A DNA stretch of 64,000 bases from Mycolicibacterium hippocampi (GTDB taxonomy: Bacteria > Actinomycetota > Actinomycetes > Mycobacteriales > Mycobacteriaceae): NCBI RefSeq assembly GCF_010723735.1, contig NZ_BLLB01000002.1, positions 1,178,001-1,242,000 of the forward strand. The letters are read 5' to 3'. The translations under genes and the position numbers were made by a program. The notes beneath the pieces are model-generated. The model ran no database searches, was not told the origin of the DNA, and worked only from the letters and a program-made list of their open reading frames with translations. Shown here one piece after another: positions 1-8,633 of this stretch. Each line of letters begins with the position of its first letter. The first letter of the stretch is position 1.

Positions 1-791
1 CCGCCGACATCGCTGATGTCGCCCGGATCGCGGCGGCCGCCGACGACCTCGGCTTCGACTACCTCACGTGCTCCGAACACATCGCGGTCCCCGACGAGGA
101 CGCTGTCCGCCGCGGGTCGATGTACTGGGATCCGCTGGCCACGCTGTCCTATCTCGCCGCCTGCACCACCCGGATCCGGTTGGCCACTTCAGTGCTGGTG
201 CTCGGGTACCAGCACCCGCTGGCGATCGCCAAGCGCTACGGCACCCTTGACCGCCTCAGTGGCGGGCGGGTGGTGCTCGGGGTCGGGGTCGGTTCGTCGG
301 CCGCCGAATTCGACGTCTTGGGAGTCCCTTTCGCGGACCGGGGCGCCCGCGCCGACGATGCGATCGCGGCGTTGCGGGCGGCGTGGGGCGCCACCCGGCC
401 GGATTACGACGGTGCATTCTACCGGTTCAGTTCGCTGCGGGTCGAGCCGTGTGGCATACAACCGCGAGTACCCATCTGGGTGGGTGGTCGGACGGCACGG
501 TCACTTCGGCGCGCGCTGCAGCTCGGCGACGGCTGGATGCCGTTCGCCCTGAGCCGCAACGAGATCGCGACGATGCTCGACGGCAGATCGCTGCCTCCGG
601 ATTTCGAGGTGGTGTTGGCCACGCCTCAGCTTGATCCGGCCGGGGACCCGGCGCGGTGTGCCCACAAGCTGGCAGCCCTGCGCGCGTCCGGAGCGACCGC
701 GGTGACCTGCTCGGTGACCGCCACCTCCGCCGGGCACTATTGTGACCAGCTCGTGGCACTTCGCGACCTGGCCGACGACCTCTGGAGCTGA
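1..791 (+). CDS. F420-dependent LLM-class oxidoreductase, 5' partial
   Basis: The reading frame is open from base 3 to a TGA at 789-791, so the N-terminus lies outside the window. The visible 262 residues contain the luciferase-like monooxygenase barrel signatures: GFDYLTCSEH near the left edge, the RIRLATSVLVLGYQHPLAIAKRYGTLDRLSGGR block, and a PIWVGGR segment. These match the F420-dependent (TIGR03619-like) branch common in mycobacteria, which uses reduced F420 to oxidise or reduce small organic substrates in the cytoplasm. The substrate cannot be read from the sequence. It is convergent with the reductase at 811-1881, with 19 bases between the stops. Confidence 0.85.
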   Translation, partial: ADIADVARIAAAADDLGFDYLTCSEHIAVPDEDAVRRGSMYWDPLATLSYLAACTTRIRLATSVLVLGYQHPLAIAKRYGTLDRLSGGRVVLGVGVGSSAAEFDVLGVPFADRGARADDAIAALRAAWGATRPDYDGAFYRFSSLRVEPCGIQPRVPIWVGGRTARSLRRALQLGDGWMPFALSRNEIATMLDGRSLPPDFEVVLATPQLDPAGDPARCAHKLAALRASGATAVTCSVTATSAGHYCDQLVALRDLADDLWS

Positions 792-810
792 CCGTCCGGT
801 TCGCGGCCGA

Positions 811-1881
811 TCAGAACTCGATGCGGACCGTGTCCGAACGCGGGCGGGCCTGACAGGCCAGGAACAGGCCGTCGGCGAGATCCTGCTCGTCGAGGATATC
901 CGTCTGGCCCATCTGCACCTCGCCCGCGACCACCGTCGCCGCGCAGGAACCGCAACTGCCCTCCCGACACGAGTACGGCACCGCGAGACCGGCAGCCAGC
1001 ATCGTGTCGACCAGGTTGCGGTTGCGCGGCCACCGCAGTGTGTGGTTTTCGCCGTCGAGTTGGACCTCGGCGTCGGCGTCGTCGGTGTCGCCGACGGCGG
1101 TGTCGGTCGGCACGTCGGCGAACGGATCGCCCGTCAGTGAGGTGAACACCTCGACGTGGATCTTGGCGGGCGGCACCCCGGCCTCGATGAGTCCGTCTCG
1201 GACCGCCGCCATGTAGGGGCCGGGGCCGCAGACGAACGACTCGTATCCGATGAACCTGCCGGCGAAACCGCCCAGCTGTGCGGGGGTGGGCCGGCCCTGC
1301 ACCGACTCCAGCCAGTGCCACATGGTGAGCCGTCCGGCGAAACGGGCAGCGAGGTCGCGCAGCTCCGCAGCGAAGATGACCGAGCGTTCATCGCGGTTGG
1401 CATAGCAGAGGATGACACGACCGGTTCCGGCCGTGAGCACCGATTTCAGGATCGACATCACCGGGGTGATCCCGCTGCCGGCGGCCCACAGCAGGAAGTC
1501 GCCGTTCAGGTCGGCTGGCGTGAAGAGCCCGGCCGGCGGCAACACCTCGATCGAGTCACCGCGGGAAATATTGTCGCACAACCAGTTCGAACCATAGCCA
1601 CCGACTGTCCGCTTCACGGTGACCTTCGGTGCATCGTCTGTGTGCGGTGAGCTGGCCAGCGAGTAGCAGCGAGCAACGGAACCGGTGCGCTCGCTGGGTA
1701 CACGCAGGGTCAGGAACTGGCCGGGCCGGTAGGCGAGACGGTGACGCTGCCCTTCGGGCACGGAGAACACCAGGGAGCGCGTGTCGTGACTCTCGTCGAT
1801 GACCTCGCTGACGGTGAGTGTCAGGGTGCGCGATCCCGATGAACCTGTTGTCGCCGTGGGGGTGGATTCCACGTCGGTCAT
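811..1881 (-). CDS. kshB: KshB-like ferredoxin-NAD(P)H reductase (FAD, plant-type 2Fe-2S)
   Basis: A 356-residue flavoprotein reductase that would pass electrons from NAD(P)H through FAD and a 2Fe-2S centre to an oxygenase. The FAD motif RCYS is at residues 71-74, the nucleotide-binding segment AAGSGITP near 133-140, and a C-terminal plant-type 2Fe-2S domain has Cys 305, 310, 313 and 343. Blocks such as QFLTLRVPSERTGSVARCYS closely resemble my memory of M. tuberculosis KshB (Rv3571, 358 aa), the reductase of 3-ketosteroid 9-alpha-hydroxylase. The ATG at 1881 gives the family length; the frame stays open upstream to 2121 but that part is low-complexity and non-homologous. No KshA oxygenase is nearby, so the partner, and therefore the steroid role, is inferred. 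Confidence 0.8.
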   Translation of the reverse strand: MTDVESTPTATTGSSGSRTLTLTVSEVIDESHDTRSLVFSVPEGQRHRLAYRPGQFLTLRVPSERTGSVARCYSLASSPHTDDAPKVTVKRTVGGYGSNWLCDNISRGDSIEVLPPAGLFTPADLNGDFLLWAAGSGITPVMSILKSVLTAGTGRVILCYANRDERSVIFAAELRDLAARFAGRLTMWHWLESVQGRPTPAQLGGFAGRFIGYESFVCGPGPYMAAVRDGLIEAGVPPAKIHVEVFTSLTGDPFADVPTDTAVGDTDDADAEVQLDGENHTLRWPRNRNLVDTMLAAGLAVPYSCREGSCGSCAATVVAGEVQMGQTDILDEQDLADGLFLACQARPRSDTVRIEF

Positions 1882-2072
1882 GACCGAACATTCTGGCCGT
1901 TGCCATGCCGTCAGCGGGGGTGCGCGTCCGGTGGCCGGGACAAAATCTCGGCGCCCGATGCCGGAGCAATCGGAATAGATCCTTCGCGTTGGGTGCTTTC
2001 GGCCATAGACGCCCGCCACCTCCTCCCGGTGGAGGAGCGCCATGCAAGTGCTTTCTGGAGAAGGGAAATCCC

Positions 2073-2699
2073 TTGACCGACCATGATGGCGCCGAAATCG
2101 ATCCGTCGCAGCGTGATCCATTCCGGATGGACCGGCGCACGTTTGTCGGAGCTGCGGTGATTGCGGGCGGCGCTGTCACCAGCCTGTCGCTGATGAGTGG
2201 CTGCTCATCAACCGAGGACGATGGGTCAGAAGGAGTCTCTGAGACGGTCCGGTTGACCATCAACGGTGAGGACCACGAGGTCACCGTCGACACCAGGACC
2301 TCACTGCTGGACATGTTGCGCGACCGCGTGGGATTGACGGGCACCAAGAAGGGCTGCGACCAGGGAGCCTGCGGTGCATGCACGATTCTGGCCGACGACC
2401 AGCGGATCGTCTCCTGTCTGACCTTGGCGGTGATGCACGACGGTGCCGAGCTCACCACCATCGAAGGGGTAGCCGACGGCGATCGGTTACATCCACTGCA
2501 ACAGGCGTTCATCGACCACGACGGTCTGCAGTGCGGCTACTGCACGCCGGGCCAGATCATGTCCGGCCTGGGATGTATCGCCGAAGGACACACCCGAACA
2601 GACGCGGAAATCCGGGAATGGATGAGTGGCAACCTGTGTCGGTGCGGCGCCTACCCCAACATCGTCACCGCTGTCGCGTCGGTCGCCGGGGAGGCGTGA
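2073..2699 (+). CDS. Tat-exported lipoprotein 2Fe-2S subunit of a xanthine oxidase-family molybdoenzyme (PaoA/YagT type)
   Basis: The 208-residue electron-transfer subunit of a molybdenum hydroxylase. A TTG start at 2073 is preceded by a good ribosome site (GGAGAAGGG, 2057-2065). The N-terminus carries a twin-arginine motif (R21-R22-T-F) and hydrophobic stretch ending in a lipobox-like M-S-G-C with Cys44, so the protein is predicted to be exported and perhaps lipid-anchored. The mature part has both 2Fe-2S centres of the family: Cys95, 100, 103, 115 and a second set in LQCGYCTPGQ and NLCRCGAY. E. coli PaoA (YagT) is the best-known Tat-carrying relative. It is the first gene of a three-gene operon with genes at 2702 and 3676. 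The lipoprotein form is unusual and is inferred from the signal alone. Confidence 0.85.
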   Translation: MTDHDGAEIDPSQRDPFRMDRRTFVGAAVIAGGAVTSLSLMSGCSSTEDDGSEGVSETVRLTINGEDHEVTVDTRTSLLDMLRDRVGLTGTKKGCDQGACGACTILADDQRIVSCLTLAVMHDGAELTTIEGVADGDRLHPLQQAFIDHDGLQCGYCTPGQIMSGLGCIAEGHTRTDAEIREWMSGNLCRCGAYPNIVTAVASVAGEA

Positions 2700-2701
2700 G
2701 G

Positions 2702-3679
2702 ATGTTCCCGTTCCGGTTCGCCACTGCCGCCGACGAAGACTCGGCATTGGAGGCTGCCGCGGCAGGCGGCCGGTACATCGCCGGTGGAACAACCCTGGTC
2801 GACCTGATGCGCGAGACGGTCGAACGACCCGAAACCGTCATCGACATCAACGTGCTGCCTTACCGCGACATCGACCTGCAGCCGAACCGGTTGCGCATCG
2901 GTGCATTGGTGCGAATGTCGCAATTGGCTGCCGATCCCGGGGTGCGGGAGTACTTCCCGGTGATCACCGAGGCGTTGGAGAAGTCAGCGTCGGCGCAGCT
3001 GCGCAACATGGCCTCCATCGGCGGCAACCTGATGCAACGCCCGCGCTGCCTCTACTTTCGCGACGTGACGGCGAACTGCAACCGCCGAAGTCCCGGGTCG
3101 GGCTGCGCGGCGATCGACGGTTACAACCGCAACCACGCCATTCTGGGCACCAGTAGCTCCTGTGTCGCCACACATCCGTCGGATCTCGCGGTCGCGTTGG
3201 TCGCATTGGACGCGGTGGTCCACACGATCGACGCCGACGGGGCGCGCCAGATCCCCATCGCGGAGTTCTTCCGCGAGCCCGGCGATACCCCGGATCGTGA
3301 ACACCAGTTGCCTCCCGGGGCGCTGATCACCGCGGTCGAGGTGCCGGTCACTGCCGCGGCGCGGCGATCGGGCTATCTCAAGGTGCGCGACCGTGAATCG
3401 TACGAATTCGCGCTGACCTCAGCGGCGGTGGCGCTCGACATCTCCGGTGGCCGGATCCGCACCGCCCGGATCGCGGCCGGCGGGGTCGGCACCGTTCCGT
3501 GGCGGATGCCTGCGGTCGAACGGGCACTGACCGGTCGAAGGCCGAGTCCACAACTGTTCGCCGACGCCGCTGCGCTGGCGGCCGACGGTGCACAACCGCT
3601 GTTGCAGAACGGGTTCAAGGTGGAGTTGCTCAAACGCACCGTGCAACGACAGCTGAACACCGTCGCGGGGCTGCCGTGA
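2702..3679 (+). CDS. FAD-binding subunit of molybdenum hydroxylase with extra Fe-S cysteines (PaoB/YagS type)
   Basis: A 325-residue middle subunit of the molybdoenzyme, relaying electrons between the Mo/Fe-S subunits and FAD. The FAD pyrophosphate-binding loop is AGGTTLVDL near residue 27, and a second FAD motif ASIGGNLMQRPRC follows at 104-116. Four cysteines at 116, 126, 135 and 154 match the insertion that binds a 4Fe-4S cluster in PaoB-type and HcrB-like subunits and is absent from ordinary CoxM/XdhB subunits. ATG at 2702 starts two bases after the TGA of the preceding gene, showing translational coupling. There is no signal peptide, so export would need to occur as a folded complex with the Tat-bearing partner. 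Confidence 0.88.
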   Translation: MFPFRFATAADEDSALEAAAAGGRYIAGGTTLVDLMRETVERPETVIDINVLPYRDIDLQPNRLRIGALVRMSQLAADPGVREYFPVITEALEKSASAQLRNMASIGGNLMQRPRCLYFRDVTANCNRRSPGSGCAAIDGYNRNHAILGTSSSCVATHPSDLAVALVALDAVVHTIDADGARQIPIAEFFREPGDTPDREHQLPPGALITAVEVPVTAAARRSGYLKVRDRESYEFALTSAAVALDISGGRIRTARIAAGGVGTVPWRMPAVERALTGRRPSPQLFADAAALAADGAQPLLQNGFKVELLKRTVQRQLNTVAGLP

Positions 3680-5838
3680 CGGCGCCGTCGGGGACCGCGT
3701 CAGGACAACCGCTGTCCCGGGTCGACGCGCGCCTCAAGGTCACCGGCGCCGCCACCTATGCCGCCGACAACACGATCCCAGACCTGCTGTACGCGACGCT
3801 CGTCGGCAGCACCGTGGCACTCGGCTCGGTACAGGACATCGACGTCTCGGCCGCCCGCGACCATCCCGGTGTTGTCGACGTGATCACCGACTTCGTGGGC
3901 GTCACTCTTCCGCATTCGCCGCCGCGGATCTCCTACTACAAGCAGCCGGTGGCTGTGGTCGTGGCGGCCAGCGCCGAGTCCGCCGCGCACGGGGCCACCC
4001 TGGTGACCGTCAGATACGGTTCGCAGTCCGCTCCGCTGACCGATGTTGATGCACCGCAAGCGGTCTCGATGCCGGGCGCCACGGTGGCTGACTACTCACG
4101 TGGTGATGCCGACGCGGCGTTGACGGCCGCTCCCGTGGCCTCCGGCCGTGACTATTCGATTGCGCGACATCTGCACCACCCGATGGAACTGGCCGCCACC
4201 GTCGCCCGATGGGACGGAGATCGCCTGATGGTGTGGGACAAGACGCAGGGGATCACCGCAGCGGCCCAGGCGTACGCCGAGGCGTTCGGCATCCCGCAGC
4301 AGAACGTGCGTGTCATCTCCCCGTTCGTGGGTGGGGCGTTCGGCCAGGGAGGTCTGGTCTGGCCCAACCAGTTGCTGACGGCGTTGGCGGCGCGGCGGTT
4401 GCGGCGGCCGGTCAAACTCGTGATGACCCGTCGGCAGATGGCAGAGCAACTCGGTTACCGGCCGGTGAGCCGCCAACGACTGGCCCTGGGTGCCGGCACC
4501 GACGGTCGGATCACCACGATCGTGCACGACAGCAGGGTGGAGACCAGCCGGGACATCTCCTACGAGGATGACATCACCCCGCCGCCGCGGTTCATGTACC
4601 GCAGCCCCAACATGCGCTCGACCTACCGCGTCGTTCCGCTGGATCTCAGCCCACCGACGTGGGTGCGGGGAGTCGGCAAGGTGACCGCTGGATTCGCCCT
4701 CGAGTGCGGCATCGACGATCTTGCACAGCAATTGGGAATGGATCCGATCGAACTACGGGATCGCAACGAACCGGACCGGGACCCGTCGACCGACCAGCCG
4801 TTCTCGACCCGACGGCACACCGAGTGTCTGCGCCGGGGCGCCGAAGCCTTCGGATGGTCACGGCGCAACCCGGCGCCGCGTGCCAGCCGCGACGGCGATC
4901 AGCTGATCGGCCTCGGCGTGGCCAGCGCCGTCTACCACTCGATCAGCAGCCCCTGCAGTGTCTCGGCCAGGATCAACGCCGACGGCACCGCCGATGTTGT
5001 CACGGCGACCAGCGATATCGGGGTGGGAACCTACACGTCCATGACGCAGGTCGCCGCCGACGCGCTGGGCCTGCCGACACATCGTGTTCAATTCGACCTG
5101 GGGGACAGCATTTTTCCCGAGGCGCCCATGCACGGCGCTCAGCAGACGATGGCCAGCGTCGGCTCTGGCGTGGCCCATGCCGGAGCCCTGCTGCGGGACA
5201 GATTCGTGCGCACTGCCGTTGTCGACCCTGCCTCACCCTTGCACGGTGCCGGCGCCGAGAACGTCGGGGTGGTGAACGGCCGGATGTCGCGCACCGACCA
5301 GCCGAACCGCGGTGAGACGTATCAAGAGCTGTTGAACCGCCGCGGTTGGACCCACCTGGAGTCCGAACACACCTGGACTCCGGGCGAGCTGATCGACGAC
5401 TACTCGATCTGGTCCTACGGCGCGGTGTTCGCCGAGGTGGCTGTCGACGAACTGCTCGGTACCGTGCGGATCCGGCGGATGGATGCCTACTACGACGCCG
5501 GACGGATCATCAACCCGAAACTCGCCCACAGCCAGGCACTCGGTGGCATGGTGTGGGGAATCGGGATGGCGTTGCTCGAGGGTTCGCACATCGACCCTCG
5601 CGACGGGCGGGTCGTCAACGCGAACATCGCCGACTACCTTGTTCCCGTCAATGCGGATGTCCCTGCTCTGGATGCCACCTTCCTGCCCGCGCAGGACACC
5701 ATCGCCAGCCCGATCGGAGTGAAGGGCCTTGGCGAACTGGTGATGATCGGTGTCGCGCCCGCGATCGCCAACGCCGTGTTCCACGCGACCGGCCGGCGGA
5801 TCACCGAGCTACCGATCACCCCCGAACGCCTGCTCTGA
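3676..5838 (+). CDS. Molybdopterin-binding catalytic subunit of aldehyde/xanthine dehydrogenase family (PaoC/YagR type)
   Basis: A 720-residue Mo subunit that would hydroxylate an aldehyde or N-heterocycle using water as oxygen source. The GTG at 3676 overlaps the previous stop (GTGA). Family features are the N-terminal hammerhead domain (SRVDARLKVTGAATYAAD), the Mo-cofactor-binding VGGAFGQGG segment and the C-terminal GVKGLGE motif in which Glu687 is the expected catalytic base. It is the last gene of the operon. No XdhC/PaoD-type maturation chaperone or cofactor cytidylyltransferase is present within the window. Substrate is unknown; the PaoABC comparison suggests aromatic aldehydes, which is inference. 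Confidence 0.88.
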   Translation: MTAPSGTASGQPLSRVDARLKVTGAATYAADNTIPDLLYATLVGSTVALGSVQDIDVSAARDHPGVVDVITDFVGVTLPHSPPRISYYKQPVAVVVAASAESAAHGATLVTVRYGSQSAPLTDVDAPQAVSMPGATVADYSRGDADAALTAAPVASGRDYSIARHLHHPMELAATVARWDGDRLMVWDKTQGITAAAQAYAEAFGIPQQNVRVISPFVGGAFGQGGLVWPNQLLTALAARRLRRPVKLVMTRRQMAEQLGYRPVSRQRLALGAGTDGRITTIVHDSRVETSRDISYEDDITPPPRFMYRSPNMRSTYRVVPLDLSPPTWVRGVGKVTAGFALECGIDDLAQQLGMDPIELRDRNEPDRDPSTDQPFSTRRHTECLRRGAEAFGWSRRNPAPRASRDGDQLIGLGVASAVYHSISSPCSVSARINADGTADVVTATSDIGVGTYTSMTQVAADALGLPTHRVQFDLGDSIFPEAPMHGAQQTMASVGSGVAHAGALLRDRFVRTAVVDPASPLHGAGAENVGVVNGRMSRTDQPNRGETYQELLNRRGWTHLESEHTWTPGELIDDYSIWSYGAVFAEVAVDELLGTVRIRRMDAYYDAGRIINPKLAHSQALGGMVWGIGMALLEGSHIDPRDGRVVNANIADYLVPVNADVPALDATFLPAQDTIASPIGVKGLGELVMIGVAPAIANAVFHATGRRITELPITPERLL

Positions 5839-5868
5839 CTGCGTCGGTGCCCGATGTTGCCAGAAGAA

Positions 5869-5884
5869 CTTACTGACCAGTAAG
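5869..5884. promoter_or_regulatory. Palindromic operator between the molybdoenzyme operon and the hydrolase
   Basis: CTTACTGACCAGTAAG has perfect 7-base arms (CTTACTG and CAGTAAG) around two bases and sits 30 bases ahead of the GTG of the hydrolase gene. This is the length and shape of a TetR-family operator; the TetR at 6786-7376, just beyond the hydrolase, is the obvious candidate binder. The binding is inferred. Confidence 0.55.
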
Positions 5885-5913
5885 ATCGGGCGTCGAGGCG
5901 GTGGGGAGGTGTC

Positions 5914-6774
5914 GTGACCGAAACGAAGTTCGTCGACATTCACGGCGTGCGGCAAGCTGTGGTGGACGTCGGCGAGGGCGATGAAGTCCTGCTGCTGATC
6001 CATGGCATGGCAGGCAGCGCTGACACGTGGCGTGCGGTGATCCCGCAGCTCGCCAAGAAGTACCGCGTGGTGGCTCCCGACCTGACGGGTCACGGACAGT
6101 CGGAAAAGCCCCGCACCGACTACTCATTGGGCGCTTTCGCCGTCGGGCTGCGGGACCTGCTCGACGAACTCGGCATCGAGTCCGCGACGGTTGTCGGTCA
6201 CTCCCTCGGTGGCGGGGTGGCCATGCAGTTCCTGTACCAACATCCGGACTACTGTCGCCGGCTCGTGTTGATCAGCAGCGGCGGCCTCGGTCCCGATGTC
6301 GGGTTGATCCTGCGACTGCTCGCGGCCCCGGGCGCGGAACTGGTGATGCCGGTGATCGCGCCACCTCAGGTGATCCGCGCCGGGAACGCCGTACGGTCCT
6401 GGTTGAGCTCGGCGGGTCTGCGCTCGCCGCGCGGCGCAGAGATCTGGAGCGCATATTCATCGTTTTCCGACCGCGGAACCCGTGACGCTTTCCTGCGCAC
6501 CCTGCGGTCGGTGGTCGACTACCGCGGCCAGTCCGTCAGCGCGCTGAATCGGTTGACGCTGCGCGAAGACCTGCCCACGCTGGCGATCTGGGGCGAGCAA
6601 GATGCCATCATCCCGGTCGCCCACGCTTACTCGGCCCTGGAGGCGCGGCCGGACTGCCGGCTCGAAGTGCTACCCGACGTCGGGCATTTCGCCCAGGTCG
6701 AGGCTCCGACAGAGGTCATCGACCTGATCGACGACTTCATCTCGACGACCGTCCCGGCCGATTCTCGCGGCTGA
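5914..6774 (+). CDS. Alpha/beta-fold hydrolase
   Basis: A 286-residue soluble hydrolase. The nucleophile elbow GHSLGG places Ser97; the likely acid is Asp230 (WGEQDAII) and the base His258 (DVGHFAQ); the oxyanion loop is LLIHGMAGSADTW. This is the layout of C-C bond hydrolases, epoxide hydrolases and esterases, and nothing visible separates these. The GTG at 5914 follows a GGGGAGG ribosome site. It lies 75 bases after the molybdoenzyme operon, separated by a palindromic operator, and is convergent with a TetR gene whose stop is 11 bases away. A joint catabolic role with the molybdoenzyme is plausible only from position. Confidence 0.85.
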   Translation: MTETKFVDIHGVRQAVVDVGEGDEVLLLIHGMAGSADTWRAVIPQLAKKYRVVAPDLTGHGQSEKPRTDYSLGAFAVGLRDLLDELGIESATVVGHSLGGGVAMQFLYQHPDYCRRLVLISSGGLGPDVGLILRLLAAPGAELVMPVIAPPQVIRAGNAVRSWLSSAGLRSPRGAEIWSAYSSFSDRGTRDAFLRTLRSVVDYRGQSVSALNRLTLREDLPTLAIWGEQDAIIPVAHAYSALEARPDCRLEVLPDVGHFAQVEAPTEVIDLIDDFISTTVPADSRG

Positions 6775-6785
6775 CAGGCCGCCCG

Positions 6786-7376
6786 CTACAGCGGCAGGCC
6801 GGCGTCCAGAAAGTCCAGACCCGCAAAGATCGCATCGGGTGACATGGGGGTGCCGTGCAGTGCCGCCATCATCACGCCGGTCATCGCACCCGCGGTGATG
6901 CGCAACGTGGGGTCGTCGGCGGGCCGGTCCAGCCGGGTGGCCAGCGCGTCGGTGATGAGGTCGATGACCTGGATGTACTCGTTGTAGAGGGCGCCGGCGG
7001 CTTCCGGCAGCGTGTAAAGCAGTTGCTGGCGGGCCATCTCTTCACCCCACTCGGGGCCCGCCATGCCGGCGAACACCTGTTCCAGGGCATGGCGGTAGGC
7101 GGGGATCGGGCGCAGTTCCGGGGGTGCGGCCAGGAACAGCTCGATGATCGGTTCCATCAACTGGTCCGGGACGAGCAGCGCCGCCTTGTTGGGAAAGTAT
7201 CGGAAGAACGTCCGAGGTGAGACGTCGGCGAGTTCGGCGATCTGCTCGATGGTGGTGTCCGGGTAGCCGTTCTTCTCGAAGAGCTCATACGCCGCGAGAC
7301 GCACTGTCTCCCGGGTGCGACGCTTTTTGCGCTCCCGAAGCCCCATCTCGTCGTCGGCGGCCGTCATACCATCCAT
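6786..7376 (-). CDS. TetR-family transcriptional regulator
   Basis: A 196-residue repressor with an N-terminal helix-turn-helix (TTIEQIAELADVSPRTFFRYFPNKAALL, residues about 41-68) and a C-terminal ligand domain. Its sequence is closely similar along its whole length to the TetR at 27393-27971: LRERKK-TRE/DT, VSPRTFFRYFP, IPAYRHA, LLYTLPEAAGALYNEYI and the GLPL/GLPQ ends match, so the two are paralogues. The ATG at 7376 has no clear ribosome site; an in-frame ATG at 7367 is an alternative. The likely target is the palindrome at 5869-5884, which is inference from position. Confidence 0.88.
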   Translation of the reverse strand: MDGMTAADDEMGLRERKKRRTRETVRLAAYELFEKNGYPDTTIEQIAELADVSPRTFFRYFPNKAALLVPDQLMEPIIELFLAAPPELRPIPAYRHALEQVFAGMAGPEWGEEMARQQLLYTLPEAAGALYNEYIQVIDLITDALATRLDRPADDPTLRITAGAMTGVMMAALHGTPMSPDAIFAGLDFLDAGLPL

Positions 7377-7403
7377 TGTTCCGCATCGGTGGCGAGAACG
7401 TGG

Positions 7404-8513
7404 TCAGGCCGGCGCGCCCCAGCATCGCTCCAGACCCGTGGTGACGTCGATGCTGGGGACACCCGGTTGCGGGTCATCGGTGACAAGCGCCACGCCGGTG
7501 GCCACCATGTCGATGCCGTGGTTCGGGAGGGGCCGCGTCCCGTCATCGAGGTAGGCGGCGACGGCGTCGACGCCCTCGATGGCCATCTCGAGCGGATACT
7601 GCTGGGCCGTCGCACCGATGGCGCCCGTCGCCACCAGGCTCATCCCGGGGTCACACCCGCCGTCGACCGAGACCACCGTGGCGGAGTTCCCTGCCCGCTG
7701 GAGCACCTCGATGGCACCGCTGGCCGCGGGTTCGTTGATCGTGTAGACGAGGTTGATGTCGGGATTGCCGGCCAGGCACCTGTCCATCGCGGTGCGCCCG
7801 CCCTCCTCGGCCCCGAGCGTGGATTCGCGGCAGGCGACGCGGTAGGTGCCGCCCGCGTAGTCGCCGCTGGGTGCCTCGTCACCTTTGAACTCCGGGTCGG
7901 CCACGGGGATTCCCATGCCTGTGAGGAAGCCCTGGTTGCGCCCGGAGTCCGATTCCACACCCCTGTTGCCGAACAGGTCGAGCATCGCGATGACGGCTGG
8001 CCGGCCGGCCATCTTCGCTGCCGACCACGCTCCGATCAGGCGACCGGCCTCGAAGTTGTCGGTCGCGAACGTGATGTCGGCTGCGTCGGGGTCGACGGGC
8101 TTGGTGTCCAGCGCGACGACGAAGACGCCGGCTTCCCGCGCGCGTTCGAGTGCACCGTCGACGCCCCGCCCGCTCGGGGTGATCAGGATCGCCTTGTCGC
8201 CGCGTTCGATGGAGGCGTCGACCGCGGTGATCTGGCTGTCGACGTCGCCGTCCTCTCGGCCTGCGGTGACGGTCAGGTCGAATCCGAGCTCGTTGGCACG
8301 CTCCTGCGCACCACGCTGGATTGCGACGAAGAACGGGTTGGTCTCCGTCTTGATGATCAGCGCCACCCCCACCGGACCGTCGCTGCTGTCCTCCTCGGGG
8401 TCCGCACACGCCGATGCCGCGCTGACCACCAATGCGCAGGCCGCTGCCAGGCACACCGCACGCCGGTGGACGCGGTGGCTTCGCAAGCTGAGCATCGGAT
8501 CCAGAGTAGACAC
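7404..8513 (-). CDS. Periplasmic sugar-binding protein (RbsB/Peripla_BP_4 type), probable lipoprotein
   Basis: A 369-residue ABC-type solute-binding protein. After a basic, hydrophobic leader ending in ...VVSAASAC, a probable but imperfect lipobox, the mature protein shows the ribose-binding fold: VGVALIIKTETNPFF at the N-lobe, DVDSQITAVDASIERG, TPSGRG, and VYTINEPAASGA in the C-lobe. It should bind a pentose, hexose or polyol outside the membrane. The GTG at 8513 follows a GAGGTG ribosome site; an ATG at 8495 is an alternative. No permease or ATPase gene lies within reach, so it is an orphan receptor here. It is divergent from a GH3 beta-glucosidase with a LacI-type operator between them. 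Confidence 0.85.
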   Translation of the reverse strand: MSTLDPMLSLRSHRVHRRAVCLAAACALVVSAASACADPEEDSSDGPVGVALIIKTETNPFFVAIQRGAQERANELGFDLTVTAGREDGDVDSQITAVDASIERGDKAILITPSGRGVDGALERAREAGVFVVALDTKPVDPDAADITFATDNFEAGRLIGAWSAAKMAGRPAVIAMLDLFGNRGVESDSGRNQGFLTGMGIPVADPEFKGDEAPSGDYAGGTYRVACRESTLGAEEGGRTAMDRCLAGNPDINLVYTINEPAASGAIEVLQRAGNSATVVSVDGGCDPGMSLVATGAIGATAQQYPLEMAIEGVDAVAAYLDDGTRPLPNHGIDMVATGVALVTDDPQPGVPSIDVTTGLERCWGAPA

Positions 8514-8560
8514 CGGCGCACCTCGTGGTGTGGCTTTTTGGCAGATCGAAGACGTTGTGC

Positions 8561-8576
8561 GCAAGCGCTTTACAGC
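8561..8576. promoter_or_regulatory. LacI-type operator core between the sugar-binding protein and beta-glucosidase genes
   Basis: The intergenic stretch contains AAGCGCTT (8563-8570) with central CG and flanks GC and TA, which fits the LacI-family core pattern AAnCGnTT. The site is 50 bases upstream of the binding-protein start and 64 bases before the glucosidase start, so it could control both divergent genes. The cognate regulator is not in this part of the window. Confidence 0.45.
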
Positions 8577-8633
8577 GACGACTTGGTGGGCGGGCCAGTC
8601 AGTTGACTGGCCGTGTGGCATCTATCGGGCACC

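Noticed and set aside
1882..2072. Upstream extensions of the KshB-like and Fe-S subunit genes
   Set aside because: Both frames remain open through this gap, but the extra residues are low-complexity and the chosen starts have ribosome sites and family lengths; the gap is the divergent promoter.
7389..8606. Plus-strand frame (405 codons) opposite the sugar-binding protein
   Set aside because: The minus strand encodes a clear periplasmic-binding protein with a leader; the plus frame has none.
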